Assembly: GCA_002281005.1 (NCBI GenBank)
Contig: NCFD01000105.1
Location: 1-5,594 of the forward strand
Direction of reading: 5' to 3'
From: Acidocella sp. 35-58-6
GTDB taxonomy: Bacteria; Pseudomonadota; Alphaproteobacteria; Acetobacterales; Acetobacteraceae
DNA length: 5,594 nt
Shown: one piece after another, positions 1 to 5,380 of the stretch
Position numbering within the stretch: position 1 is the stretch's first letter
How the letters are laid out: every line of letters starts with the position of its first letter
The notes under the pieces: generated by a model
Database searches by the model: none
Seen by the model: only the letters and a program-made list of their open reading frames with translations
What the model was told of the DNA's origin: nothing
Made by a program: the position numbers and the translations under genes

Positions 1-575
1 GCATTCAAGGCCTGCGCCGCCGTGACGCCGCCGAAGGGCCCGACCATGTTGGCATAGGCGGCGCTGGTGTGACCGAGAAATGTCCCGTCGGCCTTGGCCG
101 CCCGATAACTGTACCAGCCGCCAATCTGGTTATCCCCAATGCTTCCCACCTTGGCCGATAACGTCGCAAACACCGCTCGTCCACGCCGCGGCAGCAACGG
201 CAAAAAATGCTTCATCAACAACGCCGGCCCCAGCGCATTCACCGCAAACGACCTTGCCAGATGTTCAGCACTCAACTCCTTGAAACTCTTCTCCGGCATA
301 AACCCATCGCCGTGCAAAAACCCGGTAGCATCAATCACCAACCGCACCTCGTGCCCTGCTAATGTCAGGGCCGCCGCGGCAATCGTCGCCTCCGAGACAA
401 TATCCACAGGTACCGCGCCGCTGCGCGAAAACCCCACTACATTGGCAAACACCGGCACGTCCTCGAGTGCTGCAATCAAAGCCCGCCCCACCCCGCCTTG
501 CGAACCAATCACCACGGCAACGCCACCCGCCGGAAAGGCCGAAAAATCTAAATTCATCTGTTCCATCGCCCTCAT
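1..575 (-). CDS. Chimeric ORF: SDR oxidoreductase N-terminal part joined in frame to start of TesB-like thioesterase (3' end outside window)
   Basis: An uninterrupted frame of 191 codons runs from ATG 575 off the left edge. Codons 1-162 read as a short-chain dehydrogenase/reductase of the NAD(P)-dependent Rossmann type. The glycine-rich cofactor loop is at about 24-31 (GSQGGVGR), the NALG motif at about 118, a likely catalytic Ser at 145, and the catalytic pair Tyr157/Lys161 in YSYRAAK. An SDR should then continue for about 70-80 residues with a PG motif. Instead, from codon 163 (position 89) the protein reads DGTFLGHTS, then NMVGPFGG and AAQAL, which resembles the N-terminal region of TesB-like hotdog acyl-CoA thioesterases (FGG..AQAL). 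The SDR therefore lacks its C-terminal third and the thioesterase lacks only its first dozen or so residues. In-frame ATGs at 566 and 557 are alternative starts, and no strong ribosome site separates them. A fusion by deletion, a decayed pair, or an assembly join are all possible. Confidence 0.75.
   Translation of the reverse strand, partial: MRAMEQMNLDFSAFPAGGVAVVIGSQGGVGRALIAALEDVPVFANVVGFSRSGAVPVDIVSEATIAAAALTLAGHEVRLVIDATGFLHGDGFMPEKSFKELSAEHLARSFAVNALGPALLMKHFLPLLPRRGRAVFATLSAKVGSIGDNQIGGWYSYRAAKADGTFLGHTSAAYANMVGPFGGVTAAQALN
78..104 (-). other. In-frame junction between SDR and thioesterase coding sequence
   Basis: The change of family falls at about positions 89-92, between YSYRAAKA and DGTFLGHTS. 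Base composition changes at the same place. On the plus strand, positions 1-90 have 32 G and 29 C, while 121-240 have 23 G and 47 C. In the minus-strand reading frame, 16 of the 29 codons left of the junction end in C, against 8 of the 31 codons to its right. The shared Ala-Lys-Ala-Asp stretch could be where two similar short sequences met. Confidence 0.6.
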
Positions 576-667
576 GTCGCCCGCACCCACCAATCCACAA
601 CCAGCACGTTGAAAATATCACACGCCAACAATTGACACGGCCGCGATTCAAAAGGCCAAGGTGGCGT
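576..667. promoter_or_regulatory. Divergent intergenic region, presumed promoter region for both directions
   Basis: This 92-base gap separates the minus-strand SDR start from the plus-strand hydrolase start, so promoters for both sides should lie here or just inside the genes. It is richer in A and T than its flanks between about 609 and 655. A TTGACA hexamer is present at 632-637, and an AT-rich stretch (GAAAATAT) at 611-618 could serve the minus strand. No convincing pair of -35 and -10 boxes with normal spacing can be assigned, so no promoter is called exactly. Confidence 0.35.
658..661 (+). promoter_or_regulatory. Ribosome binding site that decides the hydrolase start
   Basis: AAGG lies six bases before the ATG at 668. 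The open frame extends upstream to 362, but that part is proline- and arginine-rich shadow sequence over the SDR gene. The AAGG, together with a signal peptide beginning exactly at 668, fixes the start there. Confidence 0.6.
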
Positions 668-1546
668 ATGAAACTGCCCGCCTTCGCGCTGATCTTCGCC
701 GCCATCCTCGCAGCCCCTTGGGTCACCCCAGAGGCCTCGGCGCAGAGCCTGCCCGGCACCACCGACCATTACTTCATCACCTCCGACAATGTGCGCTTGC
801 ATTATGACGAAGCCGGGCCAAAATCCGCCCCCACCATCATTTTCGTCCCCGGCTGGACCATCCCGGCCTGGATATTCGCGCCGCAAATCCGGGCCTTCTC
901 AGCGCATTATCACGTCATCGCCTTCGACCCGCGTGCCCAGGGTGCCTCGCAAATCGCCCCCGGCGGCTACAACCAGGACCGCCGCGGCCAGGACATCGGC
1001 GACCTCATCACCCATCTCGGCATCTCCAAAGTCACCATCATCGGCTGGTCGCTCGGCGTGCTCGATACCCTGGCCTACATTCATAATTCTGGAGACTCCC
1101 ACATCGCCGCGCTGGTGCTGGTCGATAATTCCGTCGGCGACAACCCGCCCCCCGCCCCCCTGGGCCAGCACCACCACTACCCCACCGAACATGCCGCCTT
1201 TATGCGCGCCTTCATCCCCGGCATGTTCCAAACCCACCAATCGCCCGCCTATCTCAACCGTCTGATCAACGCCTGTTTGCGCGTCCCCGCCGACGATGCC
1301 CGTCTGTTGCTCGCCTACCCGGTGCCGCGCACCTACTGGCGGGAGGCTCTGTTCTCTACCAGCGTCCCGGTCCTCTACATCGTCCGCCCGCACCTCACCG
1401 GCCAGGCGCAAAATCTGGCTATTGACCGCCCGAACTCTCAAACCGCCCTATTCCCCAAAGCCGGCCACGCTTTGTTCGTCGACGAACCAGCCAAGTTCAA
1501 CGCACTCGTGATGAATTTCATTAAAACCAAGGTATTGAGCCGATGA
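668..1546 (+). CDS. Exported alpha/beta-hydrolase fold protein
   Basis: This 292-residue protein is a probable serine hydrolase (esterase or related) acting outside the cytoplasm. Residues 1-25 form a Sec signal peptide: Lys2, a hydrophobic core, then cleavage after Ala-Ser-Ala25. Family marks follow in order. VPGW at 60-63 is the oxyanion-loop equivalent of HGW. FDPRAQGAS at 86-94 is next. The nucleophile elbow GWSLG at 126-130 gives Ser128, and AGHALFVDEP gives catalytic His267. The acid is not obvious: the strand PVLYIVRP that normally leads to Asp is followed by HLTGQAQNL, so Asp153 or Asp158 after the preceding strand, or no acid, must be considered. The gene is first in the operon and its stop overlaps the next start in an ATGA (1543-1546), implying translational coupling. 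Substrate is unknown. Given the downstream methyltransferase, a methyl esterase is one inference, but lipase, lactonase or peptidase activity is equally open. Confidence 0.85.
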   Translation: MKLPAFALIFAAILAAPWVTPEASAQSLPGTTDHYFITSDNVRLHYDEAGPKSAPTIIFVPGWTIPAWIFAPQIRAFSAHYHVIAFDPRAQGASQIAPGGYNQDRRGQDIGDLITHLGISKVTIIGWSLGVLDTLAYIHNSGDSHIAALVLVDNSVGDNPPPAPLGQHHHYPTEHAAFMRAFIPGMFQTHQSPAYLNRLINACLRVPADDARLLLAYPVPRTYWREALFSTSVPVLYIVRPHLTGQAQNLAIDRPNSQTALFPKAGHALFVDEPAKFNALVMNFIKTKVLSR

Positions 1547-3990
1547 AACTCATCCCGCTCTTCCTGGTCTCACTTGCCGCGGTCGGCATCGAAACCGCCC
1601 TCACCCGCTATTTTGCCGTCGCCAACTGGTCCGACTACGGCTACTGGGTCATCTCCATCGTGATGGTCGGCTTTGCCTTCAGCGGCGTCACGCTGGCCCT
1701 TGCCCGCGACGCCCTGCTCCGCCACGCCAGCCTGTTGTTAGCCACCCTGCCGGCTCTCCTCACTCTCAGTGCTGCCCTTGGCTACAGCTTCACTATCCTC
1801 AACCCCTTCAACCCGTTGCAGTTACAAAATCAGGTCACTTACCTGCCGCAACTCGGCAACATCGCGCTGTATTACGTCGCCTTGCTGCCGTTCTTCTTCC
1901 TGGCCGGCCTGTTCATCAGCCTCACCTTCGTGGTGAACTCCCAAAACATCGGCCGCGTCTATGCCGCTGACCTCACCGGTGCTGGCCTCGGCTCCATCAT
2001 CGTCCTCGGCCTGATGTACCTGCTCAGCCCCTTCACTCTCATCCCGGCTTTGCTTCCCGCACTGGCCTTGGCTGCCGCCTTCACGCCAAAATTCCGAAAA
2101 CGCGCCATCACCGCAGCAAGTTTTGCCTTGCTCCTATCCGAAGCCCTACTGCTGCTCGGCCCGCAAGCGATCGTCAGCCAATACAAACCCATCTACCCGC
2201 CGCTGCACACGCCCAACGCCAAAATCCTCGCCGAAATCCGCTCCCCGCACGGCGACTATCTATTGCTCGATGATTTCACCGAACGGGTGAACACTGACAT
2301 CTCCAACGATGCCGGCATGCTCGGCTACACTGACCCACCGCGCAGCTTCGGCCTGTACCGCGACGGCATCCGCATCGCGAGCCTGCCCAGCAGCGCCACG
2401 ATCAACACCGGCTACGCCAAAGGTGCGCTCGACGCCCTGCCCTACACACTACGCCCCAACTCTAACGTATTGTTAGCTGGTGCCTCTGGCGGCTTCCGCA
2501 TCAGTGAAACCCTCTCCCTCGGTGCCGCCCACATCACCGCCCTCGAGCCCGAACCGGTCCTCTATGCCGCCCTGAAACACGGCCTCGGCACCTCACCGGC
2601 TTTCCCCGCCACGCCCAATGTCACCATCAACAACCTCAGCCCCGTTGCCGCCGCCCAGACCACCGGCCCATTTGATCTCATCGACTTCTCTGCGGATTTT
2701 CTGGATTCCTCCCCCGCCAACGTCAATGCCTATACCGTTCAAGCCTTCACCACCTACCTGAACGCGCTCTCCCCCCACGGCATCATCTCTATCCCGGTCT
2801 CAATCCAGGACTTCCCGGTTTACGCGCTGCGCATGTTAGCCACCGTCCGCGCCGCCTTGGCTGCCACCGACACGCCAGACCCGCTAGCGCATGTCATCAT
2901 CTACCGCTCCGCCTGGAACGCCCGCATCCTGGTCAGCCGCGCCGCCTTCACGTCCGCCGACATCAAAACGGTAGCAAAATGGACCGATGACCGCTCCTTC
3001 GATGTCGCATTCTATAAAGGCTTCGATTTCATCGCCGCCCGCAACAATCTCTATAACGACCTGCCCGCCGTCTCGTTCGACGACGGCACCGTCACCTCAA
3101 CCGGCGCCGATGATTCCATCGCCGATGAAGCCGTTCAAATCCTTACAGGCCAGCCCAGCGTCTCTTCGCAAGCCTTCAACCTTACCCCGGTCACCGCCGA
3201 CCGCCCGGTATTCTATTCCGTCTTGCGCTTGGCCAACCTCAGTGTGCTCCTGGCGCGCCTGCAAATTCTCCCGCAAGCTGAAATCGGCGCGCTGGTCAAT
3301 CTGGCCGTCCTCGCCCAGGCCATCGTCATCGCCACGTTTGTTTTGTTAGTGCCACTATTCTCCCGCCGCATCGCCGCGGCGCAATCGCACAGCACCGGCC
3401 TCATCAAACCCATCATTTATTTTCCCGCCCTGGCGCTCGGCTTTCTGTTCATCGAAATCTACGCCATCGAAAAAGCCAGCGCCTTCCTCAATGACCGCGC
3501 CGCCGGCTTCGCCCTGGTGCTCAGCTTCATGCTGATCTTCTCTGGCCTCGGCAGCCTGATCAGCACCCGCCTGGAAGCCATCCCCCAGCGCGGCGTCTGG
3601 CTCGCCTGCGGAATCCTCTCAATCTGGGCGGGCCTTGCCTTGCTGTTCCTGCCCAGCGCCATGCTCGCCGCCAGCGCCTGGCCCTATCTGGTCCGCGCCA
3701 TCCTCGTCATCCTCACCATCGCGCCAGTCTCCATTGCGCTCGGCCTGCCCTTCCCGCTCGGGCTGGAACGCGTCTCCTCCGGCAGTTTCCTGCCCTGGGC
3801 CTGGGGGCTGAACGGCGCCTTCTCAGTGGTCGCCACCCCACTCGCCAACCTCATCGCCCGAAATTTCGGCCTGCACGCTGTTTTAGCCGCCGCCATTCTC
3901 CTGTATATCGCAGCCGCAGCATCTTTCCCCGCGACCAGGAGACAACCCACTTGCGTACCCAGCCCCACCGCCTATCCCGTCGCGGACTAA
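1543..3990 (+). CDS. Polytopic membrane protein with spermidine-synthase-like domain
   Basis: This 815-residue protein belongs to the large, poorly characterised family of membrane-embedded spermidine-synthase/methyltransferase-like proteins. By eye there are about seven N-terminal membrane helices (near 4-20, 34-54, 62-81, 107-130, 144-161, 162-180, 189-205), then a soluble domain at about 210-580, then about seven more helices (583 to about 795). Family marks are GRVYAADLTGAGLG near 137-150, TADRPVFYSVLR before helix 8, FIEIYAIEKASAFL, FSGLGSLIS, PFPLGLERV and WGLNGAFSV. The nucleotide-fold domain shows VLLAGASGG at 309-317 in place of the usual G.GDGG loop, an acidic LEPEP at 334-338 and FDLIDFS at 377-383. 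Positive residues cluster in loops that would put the soluble domain in the periplasm. The start follows AAGG at 1529-1532 and overlaps the hydrolase stop. The end overlaps the next gene by 40 bases. Substrate and even catalysis are unknown, and a structural or transport role is possible. Confidence 0.85.
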   Translation: MKLIPLFLVSLAAVGIETALTRYFAVANWSDYGYWVISIVMVGFAFSGVTLALARDALLRHASLLLATLPALLTLSAALGYSFTILNPFNPLQLQNQVTYLPQLGNIALYYVALLPFFFLAGLFISLTFVVNSQNIGRVYAADLTGAGLGSIIVLGLMYLLSPFTLIPALLPALALAAAFTPKFRKRAITAASFALLLSEALLLLGPQAIVSQYKPIYPPLHTPNAKILAEIRSPHGDYLLLDDFTERVNTDISNDAGMLGYTDPPRSFGLYRDGIRIASLPSSATINTGYAKGALDALPYTLRPNSNVLLAGASGGFRISETLSLGAAHITALEPEPVLYAALKHGLGTSPAFPATPNVTINNLSPVAAAQTTGPFDLIDFSADFLDSSPANVNAYTVQAFTTYLNALSPHGIISIPVSIQDFPVYALRMLATVRAALAATDTPDPLAHVIIYRSAWNARILVSRAAFTSADIKTVAKWTDDRSFDVAFYKGFDFIAARNNLYNDLPAVSFDDGTVTSTGADDSIADEAVQILTGQPSVSSQAFNLTPVTADRPVFYSVLRLANLSVLLARLQILPQAEIGALVNLAVLAQAIVIATFVLLVPLFSRRIAAAQSHSTGLIKPIIYFPALALGFLFIEIYAIEKASAFLNDRAAGFALVLSFMLIFSGLGSLISTRLEAIPQRGVWLACGILSIWAGLALLFLPSAMLAASAWPYLVRAILVILTIAPVSIALGLPFPLGLERVSSGSFLPWAWGLNGAFSVVATPLANLIARNFGLHAVLAAAILLYIAAAASFPATRRQPTCVPSPTAYPVAD
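3937..3942 (+). promoter_or_regulatory. Strong ribosome binding site inside the membrane-protein gene, supporting a TTG start
   Basis: AGGAGA lies eight bases before TTG 3951. It is the best Shine-Dalgarno match seen in the operon. No in-frame ATG occurs until about 4143, well past the signal sequence and linker, so this site decides the start. Confidence 0.75.
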
Positions 3991-4901
3991 TCGGCAGCGC
4001 CGCCGCACTCGCCGCCGCCCCCAGCCTCGGCTTCGCTGACAATGCCGCTCCCGTCCCCGCGCCAGCGCCCGCGGCCCCGCTGCTCACCACCCCAGCCACC
4101 CCCAACGGCCAGCCCTGGACGCGCGAGGCCTTCCAAACTGCCATGGCGGCTTCCGGCCGGCCGGTCACCCTGACAGACGCCCAATTCGAGACCATCCAGG
4201 CCCGCAAACCCGCCGCGATGAAAGCCATCGCCGACTATCTAAAAATGCGCCTCGGTGCCGCAGACCCGCTGGTGCTGGCCGCCTTCCAGGCCCTGCCACG
4301 CGAATATTACCATTATATCTACCCCGAGCACCGCTCCACCTGCGGCGATGCCTACGACCAGCCGCCCAAACCCTGGGCCCTTGGCTACGGCTCCGCTCTG
4401 TCTGACTATCTCGGCCAGGCCTACATGACCCAGGTCTGCAAACCCGGCCCGAATGACGTGTCCTTGGAAATCGGCACCGGCAGCGGTTTCCAAAGCTCGC
4501 TGCTCTCGCGCATTGTCAAAGCCGCTTACTCCATCGAAATCATCGAGCCGCTCGGCAACGCGGTACATAAAATCTTCTCACCGCTCGGCTATGACAACAT
4601 CACCACCCGCGTCGGTGACGGTTATTACGGCTGGCCCGAACAAAAAGACGGCTTCGATATCATCATCGTCACCTGCGCCGCTCAGTACGCCCCGCCCGCT
4701 TTGTTCGCCCAGCTCAAGCCCGGCGGCCGCATGATCATCCCCATCGGCCAGCCCTTCAAGCAAGGCCAGGTCTTCTACGTCTACTCAAAAGACGAAAACG
4801 GCAAAATCCACTCCCGCCGCGACATGGGCTGCTTCTTCATCCCCATGACCGGAACCATGATGAAAATCCCCGCCAACGAAGCCAAAGCCACGCCGTCCTA
4901 G
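3951..4901 (+). CDS. Tat-exported protein-L-isoaspartate O-methyltransferase (PCMT) family protein
   Basis: This 316-residue protein starts at TTG 3951. Residues 1-29 look like a twin-arginine signal: Ser9-Arg10-Arg11-Gly-Leu-Ile, an alanine-rich hydrophobic stretch, then Gly-Phe-Ala29. An Ala/Pro-rich linker and a short extra region run to about 103. The PCMT core follows, with the S-adenosylmethionine loop EIGTGSGF at 173-180, an acidic IEIIEP strand, GDGYYGW, the FDIIIVTCAA strand around Asp236, LKPGGRMIIPIG, and the late CFFIPMTG motif. The family methylates isoaspartyl carboxyls in damaged proteins, normally in the cytoplasm and with about 205-230 residues. The usual substrate segment GQTISQP is replaced by GSALSDYLGQ, so the substrate may differ. 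There are four cysteines (131, 163, 242, 294). The gene overlaps the membrane-protein gene by 40 bases and ends the operon just before a terminator. Family assignment is firm; export and substrate are inferred. Confidence 0.85.
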   Translation: MRTQPHRLSRRGLIGSAAALAAAPSLGFADNAAPVPAPAPAAPLLTTPATPNGQPWTREAFQTAMAASGRPVTLTDAQFETIQARKPAAMKAIADYLKMRLGAADPLVLAAFQALPREYYHYIYPEHRSTCGDAYDQPPKPWALGYGSALSDYLGQAYMTQVCKPGPNDVSLEIGTGSGFQSSLLSRIVKAAYSIEIIEPLGNAVHKIFSPLGYDNITTRVGDGYYGWPEQKDGFDIIIVTCAAQYAPPALFAQLKPGGRMIIPIGQPFKQGQVFYVYSKDENGKIHSRRDMGCFFIPMTGTMMKIPANEAKATPS

Positions 4902-4910
4902 TGAAGTAAG

Positions 4911-4957
4911 TCCAAGGGGCTCCGCCCCTTGGATCCTCGCCAAAGGCTCGCCTTTGG
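4911..4957 (+). repeat. Left two-hairpin palindromic repeat (REP-like)
   Basis: There are two perfect hairpins in series. The first has a 10-base stem TCCAAGGGGC/GCCCCTTGGA with a three-base loop (4911-4933). The second has a 7-base stem CCAAAGG/CCTTTGG with a CTCG loop (4940-4957). Neither is followed by a T run, so they are not simple terminators. The form is like the dispersed intergenic palindromes common in Acetobacteraceae genomes. Copy number in this genome cannot be seen from the window. Confidence 0.7.
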
Positions 4958-4968
4958 AAACCGTTTTA

Positions 4969-5034
4969 GACTTAAAAAAAAACCCTCGCCCATAGGTGTT
5001 TCAACACCTGGGAGCGAGGGTTTTTTCTTAAGTC
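4969..5034. terminator. Symmetric bidirectional intrinsic terminator
   Basis: This is a long inverted repeat between convergent genes. The outer arm GACTT (4969-4973) pairs with AAGTC (5030-5034). Nine A (4974-4982) face TTTTTTCTT (5021-5029). The GC-rich stem CCCTCGC (4983-4989) pairs with GCGAGGG (5014-5020). An imperfect four-base step follows, then AGGTGT (4994-4999) pairs with ACACCT (5004-5009) around a TTCA loop. Read on either strand, a strong stem is followed by a T tract, so it can end both the operon transcript and the rpsO transcript. Confidence 0.92.
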
Positions 5035-5087
5035 CAGGGTTCTAAGGGCGAGCCCTTAGCAGGGGTCCGGGGGACAACGTCCCCTGG
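5034..5087 (-). repeat. Right two-hairpin palindromic repeat, inverted relative to the left copy
   Basis: Read on the minus strand, it has the same plan as the 4911-4957 element. The first hairpin has stem GGGGAC/GTCCCC with loop GTT (5070-5084), extended by CC and GG outside a wobble pair. The second has CTAAGGG/CCCTTAG with the same CTCG loop (5042-5059). The spacers also match in outline (GGATCCTCG against GGACCCCTG). The outer ends CCAGGG and CCCTGG are themselves complementary. It lies just after the rpsO stop. Confidence 0.7.
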
Positions 5088-5097
5088 CCTTCCTCAA

Positions 5098-5367
5098 CTA
5101 GCGGCGCAGGTTGAGGCGCGCGATGAGGTCCTGATAGCGCTTGAGGCTCTTGCGCTTCAAATAGTCCAGCAAGGAGCGGCGCTGACCAACGAGCACCAGC
5201 AGACCACGGCGCGAATGGAAATCTTTCGCATGGGTTTTGAGGTGTTCGGTGAGGTTCACAATACGCTCAGAGAGCAGGGCAATCTGCACTTCAGGGCTGC
5301 CAGTATCGTTGGCGGCGGTGGCGTATTCGGCAATAACTTCGGTACGGCGTTCTGGTGTAATCGACAT
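5098..5367 (-). CDS. rpsO: 30S ribosomal protein S15
   Basis: This is the complete 89-residue protein, the usual length for bacterial S15, a primary 16S rRNA binder in the central domain of the small subunit. The sequence begins [12 protein letters not shown]. It keeps the rRNA-contact residues Thr22, Gly23, His42, Asp49 and Ser52 ([17 protein letters not shown]) and ends LIARLNLRR. The ATG at 5367 is chosen over an in-frame GTG at 5382 because it gives the family length and because that GTG overlaps the ribosome site GAAGGA. It lies 11 bases after truB and is probably co-transcribed with it. The pnp gene that often follows rpsO is not next to it here: the next gene is convergent and unrelated. 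Confidence 0.98.
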   Translation of the reverse strand: MSITPERRTEVIAEYATAANDTGSPEVQIALLSERIVNLTEHLKTHAKDFHSRRGLLVLVGQRRSLLDYLKRKSLKRYQDLIARLNLRR

Positions 5368-5374
5368 CGTGATA

Positions 5375-5380
5375 TCCTTC
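5375..5380 (-). promoter_or_regulatory. rpsO ribosome binding site overlapping the truB stop codon
   Basis: GAAGGA lies seven bases before the rpsO ATG and shares bases with the truB TGA (5381-5379). Ribosomes finishing truB would sit on the rpsO start, so the two genes are likely translationally coupled. Any S15 autoregulatory leader fold would have to use truB coding sequence. Confidence 0.75.

Larger units (their letters stand above)
4902..5097. other. Convergent intergenic region, fully occupied by hairpins
   Basis: These 196 bases between the PCMT stop and the rpsO stop hold no gene. From left to right they contain the left two-hairpin repeat, a short A/T-rich spacer (about 4958-4968), the bidirectional terminator, and the inverted right repeat ending ten bases before rpsO. 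The whole block is roughly mirror-symmetric about the terminator loop near 5001. Confidence 0.8.

Noticed and set aside
139..612. Plus-strand frame of 157 codons
   Set aside because: It is exactly opposite the SDR coding sequence, low in complexity and matches no family I recognise; the minus-strand reading shows SDR motifs.
632..660. TTGACA as a plus-strand -35 box
   Set aside because: No -10-like hexamer occurs at 15-19 bases (the site would be GCCAAG), and transcription would start at about the ATG itself.
362..667. Upstream extension of the hydrolase frame by 102 codons
   Set aside because: The extra residues are Pro/Arg/Ser-rich shadow sequence opposite the SDR gene. The AAGG site and the signal peptide place the true start at 668.
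899..1441. Minus-strand 180-codon frame opposite the hydrolase
   Set aside because: It arises from the codon bias of the plus-strand gene; the plus frame has the GxSxG elbow, signal peptide and operon overlaps.
4911..5087. CRISPR array or a tRNA-like gene in the convergent gap
   Set aside because: There are no regularly spaced identical repeats and no cloverleaf; the hairpins are explained by a terminator and paired palindromic repeats.
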